Shown: in pieces, positions 25,930 to 34,885 of the stretch | Layout: every line of letters begins with the position of its first letter | Numbering within the stretch: position 1 is the stretch's first letter | From: an uncultured Desulfovibrio sp. | GTDB lineage: Bacteria > Desulfobacterota > Desulfovibrionia > Desulfovibrionales > Desulfovibrionaceae | Assembly: GCA_900541395.1 (NCBI GenBank) | Contig: UQJT01000009.1 | Location: forward strand, 23,650 to 87,649 | Reading direction: 5' to 3' | Length of the DNA: 64,000 nt | Position numbers and translations under genes: made by a program | The notes under the pieces: model-generated | Database searches by the model: none | Told to the model about the DNA's origin: nothing | What the model saw: only the letters and a program-made list of their open reading frames with translations

Positions 25930-27420
25930 CTATTGGTTCGGCGTATAATGGAATTTGAGGATGGAGCCGGGGTTGCGCATGGCGTTCACCGGCCGTCCGT
26001 TTTCGTCCATGACGTTGCCGCTGACGTCGGTGGCCACATAGATGTCCCGACCGTCCGGCGATACCAGCGCCGCGCGATAGCGGTTGGGGGTATGAAAATA
26101 CTTCCACTGATCGCCCTGCACGGTTTTGCCGTCGGGGTTCAGGGGCAGGCGGTACAGCGCGCCGTTTTTCAGGCTGGTGACGAGCAGGGAGTTGCCCCAG
26201 CCCGGGATAGGACCGTCGTCCGGATACCAGGCGAGGCTGGAGGGGGCGAGAGTGGGCCAGCACAGGTACGGGAGATCGCCGCACAGAGTGTCGTCGAAGT
26301 TATAGCCGTCGGGCACCGTATAGAAGGTGCGCAGCGGGGGCCTGAAGTTGTCCGGCGTGGGCCACCGGCTTTCTTTGGTCATGGGCACGCCGGAGGGCGC
26401 GTGATTGGCGTCGTAGGGCAGGTCCGCGCAGTTTTCGGCCTCGGACCAGTTGTAGTAGGCGTAGGACAGATCGTCCTGAAAACCGGCCACGTTGGGCCAG
26501 CCGTAGTTGCCGCCCGCTTCGATCAGGTTGATTTCGTCGTCCGTGGAGGGGCCGTGTTCGCATTCGAACAGCGTGTCGCCCACCCAGACCAGGCCTTGCG
26601 GATTGCGGTGGCCATAGGTGTAGACGTGACTCCTGACGCCGTTCAGGGTGGGGTTGTCGTCGGGGACGGAGCCGTCGGTGTTGAGGCGTAGAATTTTGCC
26701 CGCATAGGCGGTGAAGTCGGCTTTGTCGAGTTCGTCCGCCGTGGGCAGACGCTGGGCGTAGTTCGGTTTGCAGGCGTTGGCGCCCTGATTGTGGCCCTGT
26801 TCGCCGATGGAATAATACAATGTTCCGTCGGGGCCGAAGCGCAGGCGGCCGCCGTTGTGGTCGTCGCCCGCGGGCAGGCCGCTCAGGATGGCCTTGGGGT
26901 TGGACAGCGTGCCGGTTGCGGCGTCGTAATCAAAGCGCACGATGCGGGCGTGCTCGTGGCCCGGACCGGGCGCGCCGTCCATATAAGTATGGCTCAGGTA
27001 GACGTGGTTGCGGTCGGCGTCCTTGCCCGGTCGGGGATCAAGAGCCAGGCCCAACACGCCCTCGTGCTGGGGGCCCACAAACACGTCGGGCACGTCGACC
27101 AGCACTTTTTTGGCTCCGGTGGCGGGGTCCACGCTGGTCACCCGCGCGCCCCGGCGCTCCGTTACCCATATATGGCCGTCGGGTCCCCATATCATATCCC
27201 AGGGGGAATCGAGTCCCTCGGCAAGCACCGATCCTTCAAAGGGCTCGGCCGTGGGGACCGTTTGGGCGGGCTTCGGAGCCGCCGCGTCTTTGGCCGAAGG
27301 GGTGGCTTTCATGACGGCGGGCGTGCGGGCCTGGGGCGTACCGGAGGACGCGCTCCAGGCGGCGGGCGCGCTCAGGCACACGGCGGCGGCCGTGCCCGCG
27401 ATTAAAAATGATTTCAGCAT
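25930..27420 (-). CDS. PQQ-dependent sugar dehydrogenase, soluble GdhB (sGDH) type
   Basis: A 496-residue secreted beta-propeller. A signal peptide (1 to about 23, ending AWSA) and a Pro/Ala/Lys-rich linker lead to the sGDH fold. The catalytic His (His188, DDHNGGRLRFGPDG), PQQ ligands Arg272, Asn273 and Gln275 (GHRNPQG), a later Lys (SLKNGALYRL) and Arg pair (NRYRAAL) all match the Acinetobacter enzyme, as does EINLIEAGGNYGWPNVAG. It would oxidise aldose sugars in the periplasm using PQQ. No PQQ synthesis gene is in the window, and use of PQQ by an anaerobe is unexpected. AAGGAG precedes the ATG at 27420. Confidence 0.88.
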   Translation of the reverse strand: MLKSFLIAGTAAAVCLSAPAAWSASSGTPQARTPAVMKATPSAKDAAAPKPAQTVPTAEPFEGSVLAEGLDSPWDMIWGPDGHIWVTERRGARVTSVDPATGAKKVLVDVPDVFVGPQHEGVLGLALDPRPGKDADRNHVYLSHTYMDGAPGPGHEHARIVRFDYDAATGTLSNPKAILSGLPAGDDHNGGRLRFGPDGTLYYSIGEQGHNQGANACKPNYAQRLPTADELDKADFTAYAGKILRLNTDGSVPDDNPTLNGVRSHVYTYGHRNPQGLVWVGDTLFECEHGPSTDDEINLIEAGGNYGWPNVAGFQDDLSYAYYNWSEAENCADLPYDANHAPSGVPMTKESRWPTPDNFRPPLRTFYTVPDGYNFDDTLCGDLPYLCWPTLAPSSLAWYPDDGPIPGWGNSLLVTSLKNGALYRLPLNPDGKTVQGDQWKYFHTPNRYRAALVSPDGRDIYVATDVSGNVMDENGRPVNAMRNPGSILKFHYTPNQ

Positions 27421-27600
27421 AATGGATCTCCTTCATGCAAATATGGCTTGCTATCCACCACACCTGTTTCGGGACGGGGAGTCAATGAAAATAGGATAAA
27501 TATAAGCTGGTTGTGGAGAATCGGACGGGGCGGCGGGAAAGGCCGCGCTTGCCGCCTGCGCCGTCCCCGCGTTATGCTGTCCGCAAGCAAAGGACGGGTC

Positions 27601-28122
27601 ATGCTGGATGCAGTGCAAGTGTTGGATGCGCTTCGGGAACGGGGCGTTTCGTTTAAACTGTATGAACATCAGGCCGTGGACAACGCCGAGGCGGCCGCCG
27701 CCGTACGCGCCCGGATGGCGGGCGTGATATGCAAGAGCCTGTTTTTACGCGGCAAGGACGGCTCGCTATGGCTGGTCACGGTGCCTCTGGACGGTCGAGC
27801 GGACCTGAAGGGCCTGGGGGAAAAACTGGGATGCGGCCGTCTGTCCTTCGGCGACGCGGACGCCATGTTTCGTCATCTGGGCGTGCGGCCCGGTTCGGTG
27901 ACGCCGCTGGCCGTGCTCAACGACGCGGAGGGCGCGGTGCGGCTGGTCATGGACGCGGGCTTGTTTTCTCTGCCGCTGATCAACGTCCACCCTTTGATCA
28001 ACACCATGAGCGTGGACATCGCCCCGGAGGCCGTGGAGCGCCTGGCGGCGGAGTGCGGCCACGAACCCTTGCGCCTGGCGGGCGTTTGCCGGGAAGGACC
28101 CGCCGGGGCGGTTCATTCTTAA
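27601..28122 (+). CDS. YbaK/ProX-type aminoacyl-tRNA deacylase
   Basis: A 173-residue single-domain protein of the YbaK/prolyl-tRNA-synthetase INS superfamily: VSFKLYEHQAVDNAEAA, a conserved Lys in VICKSLFLRGKDG, LGCGRLSFGDADAM, GSVTPLAVLND and a FSLPLINVHPLINTMSV ending. These enzymes clear misacylated tRNA (e.g. Ala-tRNA-Pro). Close in form to ProX/PrdX. ATG at 27601 with AAAGGACGG upstream; an in-frame ATG 30 bp earlier lacks a better site. Confidence 0.88.
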   Translation: MLDAVQVLDALRERGVSFKLYEHQAVDNAEAAAAVRARMAGVICKSLFLRGKDGSLWLVTVPLDGRADLKGLGEKLGCGRLSFGDADAMFRHLGVRPGSVTPLAVLNDAEGAVRLVMDAGLFSLPLINVHPLINTMSVDIAPEAVERLAAECGHEPLRLAGVCREGPAGAVHS

Positions 28123-28129
28123 AAAAGGC

Positions 28130-28152
28130 TGGCCGCACTTCCGGTGCGGCCA
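28130..28152 (-). terminator. Hairpin with T-run, minus-strand terminator
   Basis: TGGCCGCAC/GTGCGGCCA (28130-28138/28144-28152, loop TTCCG). On the minus strand it is followed by GCCTTTTTT, a classic intrinsic terminator for transcripts coming from the amidohydrolase side. It also lies 8 bp after the deacylase stop on the plus strand. Confidence 0.6.
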
Positions 28153-28247
28153 AATGCACCCTTTGGCCGAAGCCGGCTACGCCTACATCTTGTTGCGGCT
28201 TCGCCGCCCCGAGGCTCGCGTTCCGCGAGGCCTTCGCCCGTTCCTAG

Positions 28248-28278
28248 CCCCCCCGTCGGCTTCCAGCCGACGGGGGGG
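28248..28278. repeat. 13-bp perfect GC hairpin
   Basis: CCCCCCCGTCGGC (28248-28260) pairs with GCCGACGGGGGGG (28266-28278) around loop TTCCA. It lies in the 360-bp gap 28123-28484, which has no gene, and is followed directly by an R2 motif (28271-28311) and the R1 element. Confidence 0.6.
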
Positions 28279-28311
28279 CGTCGTTCCAAGCTCGCTCGCG
28301 CTTCCGGCGGT

Positions 28312-28460
28312 TAGAGCGGTTTTCTGTTGAAAACGGCAACCGCTCCGGCGGCCGCGGGAGCGGACGCTGGCGCCGAAGGAGCCTGAAAACCACGCTTTTC
28401 AGGCGAAATGACGGCAGCGCCGCTTTTGAAATGGGACAATTTCAAAAGCAAAATGCTCTA
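28312..28460 (+). repeat. R1 element, near-full copy with four hairpins
   Basis: Bounded by imperfect terminal inverted repeats TAGAGCGGTTTT and AAAATGCTCTA. Internal stem-loops in order: GAGCGGTT/AACCGCTC (28314-28321/28338-28345), a GC-rich central block, CTGAAAA/TTTTCAG (28383-28389/28396-28402) and GCTTTTGAAAT/ATTTCAAAAGC (28422-28432/28439-28449). It aligns over its whole length with 63609-63750 on the other strand. It could be a MITE-like element or a structured RNA; no ORF. Confidence 0.85.
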
Positions 28461-28484
28461 GGGGCGCGGGGCGGAGCCCCGTTC

Positions 28485-29315
28485 TTACAGCTTCAGAAAG
28501 CGGGCGGCGTTGCCGCCCATGAGCAGGGGCAGGGCCTCCGGCCGCACGCCGGATTGCTCGTAGGCGAGGCGGGCTTCCCGCAGTGGCAGGATGGGATAGG
28601 CCGAGGCGAAGATAACGCGATCGCGCAACAGATGGCTGGCCGCCGTGACGTACTCGGCCATGCCGGGCGAGCGCACCATGTAGATGTCCGGCGCGAGATA
28701 GACGTTGCGGCGGTTGAGGGCGATTTGACACGCCTCCGTCACGTAGGGCCAGCCACCGTGGACCAGGGCCAGATTCAACCGGGGGAAGGCTGCCGCCACG
28801 TCGTCCACGGCTTCCGGCGCGTAGTGGCGCAGGGAGGGGGTCATGATGCCGCCGTAGGTGAGGGCGACGGGCACTTCCCGTTCCTGGCAATAGGCGTACA
28901 GAGGGTAGACCCAGGGAGCGTTGACCATCCACGGCGTCTTGTCCTGGCCGGGTTCCAGCACAATGCCGCGACACGGCCCGTCCACCGCGAAGGCGGCGAC
29001 TTCCTCCAGGGCGCGGGTCATGTCGGACACGTCGATGCCCGCCAGGCCGATGAGCCGATCAGGATGGCGTTGCAGCAGCGCGACCAGGTCCTCGTTGCGA
29101 CCGCCCGCCGCCTTGCGGACGGGCACCACCAGCTTGTCCACCCCGGCCTCGTCGGCCTCGCGCAGCAGAAGGTCCAGGGAAAAAGCGCGGGCCGAGGCCG
29201 GAGAGGGCGCGTCCACGCGCGTCCGGGTGTCGCGTTCCACGGCGTCGAGATGGGTGAACAGGGGGCTGGCGGCGTAGGCCGGGAACGGAGCCCGGACCCG
29301 AAAGTCGATGATCAT
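28485..29315 (-). CDS. Amidohydrolase-2 family metal-dependent hydrolase
   Basis: A 276-residue TIM-barrel protein of the ACMSD/amidohydrolase-2 type: an N-terminal IDFRVRAPF in place of the usual HxH metal motif, a middle VALTYGG, LALVHGGWPYV (the conserved His on strand 6) and a late VIFASAYPILP. Family members decarboxylate or hydrolyse small organic acids. The usual first HxH is not obvious, so metal binding is uncertain. AGGAGAA precedes the ATG at 29315, 27 bp after the permease gene, with which it forms an operon facing a LysR regulator. Confidence 0.8.
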   Translation of the reverse strand: MIIDFRVRAPFPAYAASPLFTHLDAVERDTRTRVDAPSPASARAFSLDLLLREADEAGVDKLVVPVRKAAGGRNEDLVALLQRHPDRLIGLAGIDVSDMTRALEEVAAFAVDGPCRGIVLEPGQDKTPWMVNAPWVYPLYAYCQEREVPVALTYGGIMTPSLRHYAPEAVDDVAAAFPRLNLALVHGGWPYVTEACQIALNRRNVYLAPDIYMVRSPGMAEYVTAASHLLRDRVIFASAYPILPLREARLAYEQSGVRPEALPLLMGGNAARFLKL

Positions 29316-29342
29316 GGGATTCTCCTGAAGAGGGAAGAGAGG

Positions 29343-30788
29343 TTACAGGCCCACCACGGCCGAAACCAGAGGCAGCCCCAGAGCCAGCATGCAGAGCAGG
29401 CCGCCCGCGCAGCCCAGAATACCGGCCTGAAAGGCCCGCCTCATGCCGATCCATTCGCCGTTGGCGAAAGACAGCGCGCCCACGGTGGACGCGGCGGGCG
29501 TGGCGAAGGCCGTCCCCGCCGCCAGAAAGAGAAGGATGGAAAAGCCCGCCGGGTTGATGCCGGAGCTTTGGCTGAGGTTCCAGATGATGGGCACGGCGAT
29601 GAGCACGATGGTCACGTTATGGGTGAACTGGGTCATGACGGTAACGAAGACCATGAATCCGATAAGAAACAGCAGGACGCCGCTTCCTCCGGCCAGACGG
29701 CCCAGCAGATCGGTGAGCAGACGGCCGACGCCCGCGTCGGGACTGCTCATGGCCGCCGAGACGGGGATGGACGCGGCCAGCATCCAGATGACGTTCCAGT
29801 TGATGCCCGCGGAACAGGTCTGAAAGTCGAACGCGGCTTTGCCCTTCACCCGCACGAAGGACAGAACGCCCAGAATAAGCACGATGGCCACGGTCATGGA
29901 GAATTTGCCGAAAAATGCGGAGGCCGTGCCCGTGGGCAGAATGTTGGGAAGAAACATAAGCAGCAGAAAGACGAACAGGGCTGCGGCGGCCACGCCCTGT
30001 TCCGGGCCGATATGCAGATCCCGGCGGAGGGAGGCCAGATATTCCGGCGTCAGATGAGCCATGCGCGAGATGTCGGGCCGGAACACGAAGCGGACGATGA
30101 GGGTGTAGACCAGCAGTGTAGCGACGCATACCGGCAAGGCCACGGCGATGAGGGTGAGATTGTCGATGACGACCGCGCCGCCGGACACGTCGGCCAGCGC
30201 GCCGATGCCCATCAGGTTTTGTCCGGCCCAGGGCTTGCAGGCGAAGGACAGAACGCCCGCGATGCACACTCCGGCGAGCAGCCAGGCGGGATAGGCATCG
30301 CCCTTGCGGAACCCCGCGTCGTCGAAGATGGAATAGAGGATGCCCGAAATAAGGAATACGGTGGGCACGCCGTCCACCAGGAAGCCGATGAGCAGCGTGC
30401 CCACCAACACGCTGGCCGTGAACACCCAAGGACGGCCGGTGAATGCGGCGCGGCTGAGAAACCACTTGGCCATGACTGCGTTGATGCCGCTTTGATTGCA
30501 GTAGGAGGTGAACGCCAGGACGAACAGAGTGAAAAGGACGGCCGGATGGCTAAAGGCCGATGCGATGATCCCGGCGGGGTCGCCGTAGCCCGTAAAGCCC
30601 AGGGCCACCAGACTGATCATGCTGGGCCAGGCGAAGCCGATGAAGGACCAGCCGTAGAGCAGGCCCAGAAACACGCCCAGCACCTTCATGCCCATGACGC
30701 TGACGCCCACGGGCGGCAGCAGGCCGATGCCGAAGGTCAGCAGAAAAAATGCGGCCGCGTGGCCGTAGGAGACGGTTGTGTCGCTCAT
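29343..30788 (-). CDS. SLC13/DASS-like anion permease
   Basis: A 481-residue membrane protein with about 12 helices in two related halves. Motifs such as GFLVDGVPTVFLISG and, in the second half, VMTQFTHNVTIVLIAVPI and AGTAFATPAASTVGALSF resemble the re-entrant Ser-Asn-Thr/Pro loops of dicarboxylate/sulfate carriers of the ion-transporter superfamily. It probably imports an organic anion handled by the amidohydrolase encoded 27 bp downstream. GGAGTCCGCC precedes the ATG at 30788. Confidence 0.82.
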   Translation of the reverse strand: MSDTTVSYGHAAAFFLLTFGIGLLPPVGVSVMGMKVLGVFLGLLYGWSFIGFAWPSMISLVALGFTGYGDPAGIIASAFSHPAVLFTLFVLAFTSYCNQSGINAVMAKWFLSRAAFTGRPWVFTASVLVGTLLIGFLVDGVPTVFLISGILYSIFDDAGFRKGDAYPAWLLAGVCIAGVLSFACKPWAGQNLMGIGALADVSGGAVVIDNLTLIAVALPVCVATLLVYTLIVRFVFRPDISRMAHLTPEYLASLRRDLHIGPEQGVAAAALFVFLLLMFLPNILPTGTASAFFGKFSMTVAIVLILGVLSFVRVKGKAAFDFQTCSAGINWNVIWMLAASIPVSAAMSSPDAGVGRLLTDLLGRLAGGSGVLLFLIGFMVFVTVMTQFTHNVTIVLIAVPIIWNLSQSSGINPAGFSILLFLAAGTAFATPAASTVGALSFANGEWIGMRRAFQAGILGCAGGLLCMLALGLPLVSAVVGL

Positions 30789-30942
30789 GGCGGACTCCTT
30801 GATTTGTTTCCGGTTGACGCTGGGAAGAACCTGCCTTTAACCGTCGAAGGAACGCGCGTAGCCAGCCGCGGTCGTCACCTCCCATCCCACGATCATTCCT
30901 CCGGCAGGTATGTAAAAAATATCACTACCCCTATTTTTTTGC

Positions 30943-30960
30943 ATAATTCAAATTAGTTAT
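30943..30960. promoter_or_regulatory. Candidate LysR-type operator in divergent spacer
   Basis: ATAATTCAAATTAGTTAT has ATAA/TTAT ends with dyad character and a T-N11-A spacing, in the AT-rich 259-bp gap between the permease and the lysR-type gene. A longer ACCCCT...AGGGGT pair (about 30926-30972) brackets it. Function inferred from position. Confidence 0.4.
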
Positions 30961-31047
30961 AGAAGGGGTATACATAAGGGTTATAGTTGGAACCGCCGTC
31001 CGGGCCGGACGGCGAAGCGTCGGTCCCGGCACGGGAGGAGGTGAACC

Positions 31048-31998
31048 ATGCGTCTGGAATTGCTGCACTATTTTGTGCAGATTGTGGAGAGTCGTTCGTT
31101 CAACAAGGCGGCGGCCCGGCTTTTTCTCACCCAACCGGCGCTCACCAACGCCATGAACGCCCTGGAAGGGGAACTTGGGACGCGCCTGCTGGTTCGCTCC
31201 CACAAAGGCGTCGTGCCCACGGCTCACGGGGCCGTGGTTTACGAGGACTGCCGACGCATACTGGGAGAACTTCGCGAATGCATGGAAGCCTGGAAAACGC
31301 TGACCGCTCCGGATGGGGAAGGGGGAAGCGTGGTGCCGCTGGTGGGCATCCCCACGGCCTGCAATTACGTCGCGGATGAAATCGTGCCTCTGATGCGGGC
31401 CGAAAGGCAGAGCATAAGCCTGGCCCTGCACGAAGCGTCTCCGGCCGCCCTGTACGACGCGCTGCGGTCGGGCTGCGCCCGCATTGGCCTGACGGCGTTC
31501 GTCCGCGACGAGGAGGAACGTCAGATTCAGCGTTACCGGAGCATCCACTTCCGGGCCGAGGCCCTGTTGGACGACGAGTACGCCGTGTTCCTGAGCGCGC
31601 GGCATCCTCTGGCCGAAAACGAGCTCTTGCGTCTGGAGGAATGCGCCGCGCTGCCTTTCGCCACCTATTCGTCGAACCGGGAGGGGGAGGACGCTATTTT
31701 CCGCAGGGCGGCCGAGTTGTTTCAGGTCCGGGACATCTATTATCTCAACAGCCGGGAAAGCATCATGCAGATGATCGCCCAGAACAAGGCGGCGGGCTTT
31801 TTTTTGCGTCGCATGACCCGGAACAACTGGTACGTCAAAAACGGTTTGATCCGCGCCCGGCCCGTGGAGGGCGTGCGCCTGCTGCCGTCGCGCCACTACC
31901 TGCTGTGGCTGGAGGAAGACGCCCTGAACGGGGCGGAACGGCGGGTGGTGGCCTTTTTGCGGGAACGGTACGCGGCGGCCGAGCCTGCGTCGGAGTGA
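31048..31998 (+). CDS. LysR-family transcriptional regulator
   Basis: A 316-residue LTTR. The N-terminal HTH is canonical: MRLELLHYFVQIVESRSFNKAAARLFLTQPAL (1-32), then the linker helix and a two-lobed effector domain. Divergent from the permease-amidohydrolase pair, the usual arrangement in which the regulator controls its neighbours in response to a pathway compound. GGGAGGAGGTG precedes the ATG at 31048. Confidence 0.93.
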   Translation: MRLELLHYFVQIVESRSFNKAAARLFLTQPALTNAMNALEGELGTRLLVRSHKGVVPTAHGAVVYEDCRRILGELRECMEAWKTLTAPDGEGGSVVPLVGIPTACNYVADEIVPLMRAERQSISLALHEASPAALYDALRSGCARIGLTAFVRDEEERQIQRYRSIHFRAEALLDDEYAVFLSARHPLAENELLRLEECAALPFATYSSNREGEDAIFRRAAELFQVRDIYYLNSRESIMQMIAQNKAAGFFLRRMTRNNWYVKNGLIRARPVEGVRLLPSRHYLLWLEEDALNGAERRVVAFLRERYAAAEPASE

Positions 31999-32016
31999 AG
32001 GCGGGGCGTTCCCGTC

Positions 32017-33246
32017 TCAGCGCGGTCCGCCGGAGCGGGGCGGCCGGGCCGACGCCGAGCGACCATCCGGGTCTTTGACGCTGTAAGCCGCGGTGGGCGC
32101 CGCCTTAATCATGATCGCGCCCATGAGCAGGGAAGAAACGATGCCCATGAGGTAGGGCCCCGTCCAGCCCAGAGCGCTCCATCCCAGGCCGAAGACGGGC
32201 GGCGACGCGCTTTGGCTGGAACGCACGAAGGTTTCGCTCACGGCCAGCACGGCGGCCCGGTTGCCGGAAGGGGCCAGGGTGGCCACGGTGTCGTTGATGA
32301 TGGGGATGGTCAGCCCCTGGGCCGCGCCGTTGATCAGCAGGGGCGGGGCGCACCACCACAAGGAGGGCGTCGCGTCCCGGATCAGCAGCCATATCATGGA
32401 GATCAGATAGCACAGCGCCCCGGTCAGCATGAGCTTGTGGAAGGAAATCCCCTTTTTGTGCAGGCGGGTCAGGTTGTCCGAGGCGATGAACGACCCCGCG
32501 GCCACCAGGGAAAAAACAACGCCGATGCGCGAGGGCGAGGCGTGATAGCGCAGTTCGGCCATCATGGGGAAGTAGGCGTTCATGGGGCCGTACATGATGC
32601 CGTATCCCAGAAAAAACAGGATGAACAAGTCCAGGGCCCGTCGGTTGGCGATAATTTTGCGGGTTTCGCCGGCGTAGGCCTTCCAATCCATGTGGGGCAG
32701 GCCCTGCTTGAGGGGGACGGTCAGGCCCAGGGCGGCCACGGGCAGGGCCAGGGCCAGAGTCCAGAACGGCCATTGTTGGTTCCATTCGCCCAGGATGCCC
32801 CCCACAATGGGAAAAATGACGGTGGCGATGCTGCCGGTGGCGGTGATCAGGCCCATGACCCGGGGCAGATGCTCGTCGTCGTACATGTCGGCGGCCAGGA
32901 TGGTATACAGCACGCCCAGCGGCCCCGCGCCCAAGCCTTGAAGCACGCGGCAGGCGATGAGTTCGGGCAGGGTGCGGGCGAAGGCCCCCAAAATGCCGCC
33001 CAGAGCGAACACCAGCAGCGCGGGCAACAGCACGATCTTGCGGCCGAAGCGGTCGGACAGCACCCCGGCCACCGGGGTCATGACGGCTTCGGCAATGGTG
33101 AAACTGACCAGAACCCATCCTGCTTGGGTTGCGGACAGGTGAAAGCTTGCGGCGATGCGCGGCAGCACGGGCAGGACGACGGCAATGCCCAGCGCGCTCA
33201 ACAGGCGCGTGCCGAACAGCAGGATGACGGCGTTTTTTTCCGGCAT
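32017..33246 (-). CDS. Major facilitator superfamily transporter (12-TM, drug/metabolite efflux type)
   Basis: A 409-residue MFS protein with motif A GVLSDRFGRKIVL between helices 2 and 3, an Arg in helix 4 (IACRVLQGLGAGPLG; motif B) and 12 predicted helices. DHA-type efflux pumps share this pattern. The C-terminus ends in a Ser/Arg/Pro-rich tail. ATG at 33246 chosen for GAGGA 9 bases upstream; a TTG three codons earlier has no spacing for it. It ends 18 bp from the convergent lysR-type gene. Confidence 0.88.
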   Translation of the reverse strand: MPEKNAVILLFGTRLLSALGIAVVLPVLPRIAASFHLSATQAGWVLVSFTIAEAVMTPVAGVLSDRFGRKIVLLPALLVFALGGILGAFARTLPELIACRVLQGLGAGPLGVLYTILAADMYDDEHLPRVMGLITATGSIATVIFPIVGGILGEWNQQWPFWTLALALPVAALGLTVPLKQGLPHMDWKAYAGETRKIIANRRALDLFILFFLGYGIMYGPMNAYFPMMAELRYHASPSRIGVVFSLVAAGSFIASDNLTRLHKKGISFHKLMLTGALCYLISMIWLLIRDATPSLWWCAPPLLINGAAQGLTIPIINDTVATLAPSGNRAAVLAVSETFVRSSQSASPPVFGLGWSALGWTGPYLMGIVSSLLMGAIMIKAAPTAAYSVKDPDGRSASARPPRSGGPR

Positions 33247-34047
33247 GGCGGACAATCCTCAGGGAAAGGTCCTTGCCCCTTACGCCCTCGGAGAGTGAGA
33301 CGTTGGGGGCGCGCGCAGGCCCGTGAAAGGCAGCGTGAGGCATCTTGGATTTCCTGCCGGAAATCCGCTGAAGAGCGCCCGTGTTCCACATGGGCGAAAG
33401 GCAGGCTTCGGCCGCCGCCGGCTGCGTTTCGTCTCGCGCCTCCGGCGGTCAAGGGGGGCGTCGCTTCAAACGCGCTGACGCGCGAGCCTTCGGCGGTAAA
33501 AGGGAGGACGGCGCTGACGGTTCCTCCGACACCCGAAGGCATCGCGAAAGGCCTATCCCGATGTGGGCAAGGCAAGGAACGCCCGTCCTCCCACGGAAAA
33601 GTTCGCCGCAAACGGCCGGATGCGCAATGATAAGCAGTCCGACGCGAGCGTCGGGGGATGAGAGAGTGGCAGCCTTGCGCGAGCGGACTTATTGACGCCC
33701 GCGACGATTTCGCCTAGCCTGAATCCATTGCGGCGTATCGCCTTCGGGCGGTGCGCGTTCTTTGTCCATTCTTGCGAGGTCGGCATGTCGATCCGGTTCA
33801 CCTGACGTTCTTCCGCACAGAGACACGGTGTGTCTCGTCGGACGCGCGGGTGCGCGGGCGTCGGCCCTGCCCGGATGTGACGTCTCCCGCTCCGTTTCCG
33901 TCCGCTTTGCCGAGCCGCCCCGTGCGGCGGCGGTCCGTCATGCCGTGTTCTCCGTTGCGGTCGCGACGCAGGCGCGTCCGGTTTCCGGCACGTTCCGTCC
34001 GCTCACCGTCAACCGTCGCGCCTCGGGCGCGACGTCAGGAGTCTTCC
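33247..34047. other. Gene-free 800-bp spacer upstream of pstS
   Basis: No ORF here shows coding character. It contains a tandem R2 motif (33424-33498: CTCGCGCCTCCGGCGGTCAA then GCGCGAGCCTTCGGCGGTAA), a CGACGCGAGCGTCG palindrome near 33640, and ends in a GC-rich leader to pstS. A phosphate-responsive promoter would be expected in the right half, but I could not recognise a Pho box. Confidence 0.5.
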
Positions 34048-34881
34048 ATGAAACGTCTGTTCGCCGCCGCGGTCTTTACGCTGCTGGGCGCATCGCTCGC
34101 CGTCGCCGCCCCTCTCGATGCCTTCAACAATCAGAAAGGCTCTCTGGACATTGCCGGGGGCACGGCCCACATCCCGGTCATGAAGCTGGCCGCTCAGGCC
34201 ATTATGGAGCGTTATCCCGACATCCGCATCACCGTGGCGGGCGGCGGCTCCGGTGTGGGTGTGCAGAAGGTGGGCGAGGGCTTGGTCCAGATCGGCAATA
34301 CCGGCCGGGCGCTCAAGGATACGGAAATTGCCAAGTACGGCCTGGTCACCTTCCCCTTCGCCATCGACGGCGTGGCCGTGGCGGTCAACCCCGCCAACGG
34401 CGTGACCGGCCTGACCAAGGCCCAGGTCAAGGATGTGTTCGCGGGCAAAGTGACCAACTGGAAAGACCTGGGCGGCGCCGACGCCCCCATCTCCCTCTAT
34501 GTGCGCGAAGACGGCAGCGGCACCCGCGAAACCTTTGAAGAGCGCGCTTTGGACAAGGGAACGTCCGCGCCTTCGGCCAATGTGGTCAATTCCAACGGTG
34601 CCATGAAAACCGCCATTGCTCAGGACAAAAACGCCATCGGCTACGTGGGCATCGGTCATTTGGACGAGTCCGTCAAAGGAGTGGCCGTCGACGGCATGGT
34701 CCCCAGCCAGGAGGGCGCGGCCGACGGCAGCTACACCGTCACCCGCCTGCTGTACATGAACACCAAAGGCGAGCCCGAAGGACTGACCAAACTGTTTGTG
34801 GACTACATCTATTCCGAGGACGGCAAGGGATTCATTTCTCAGTCCGGCTACATCCCCTACACGCCGGACAATCGGAAGTAG
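34048..34881 (+). CDS. pstS: Phosphate ABC transporter substrate-binding protein PstS
   Basis: A 277-residue periplasmic protein with signal peptide (MKRLFAAAVFTLLGASLAVA). The phosphate-binding loop features are GGGSGVGVQKVGEG, QIGNTGRALKDTE and REDGSGTRETFEE, the last being the usual Arg/Asp/Ser/Gly/Thr cluster. It captures phosphate for PstCAB. ATG at 34048 has CAGGAGTC upstream; longer in-frame extensions lack a signal peptide at their start. First gene of pstSCAB. Confidence 0.95.
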   Translation: MKRLFAAAVFTLLGASLAVAAPLDAFNNQKGSLDIAGGTAHIPVMKLAAQAIMERYPDIRITVAGGGSGVGVQKVGEGLVQIGNTGRALKDTEIAKYGLVTFPFAIDGVAVAVNPANGVTGLTKAQVKDVFAGKVTNWKDLGGADAPISLYVREDGSGTRETFEERALDKGTSAPSANVVNSNGAMKTAIAQDKNAIGYVGIGHLDESVKGVAVDGMVPSQEGAADGSYTVTRLLYMNTKGEPEGLTKLFVDYIYSEDGKGFISQSGYIPYTPDNRK

Positions 34882-34885
34882 CGGC

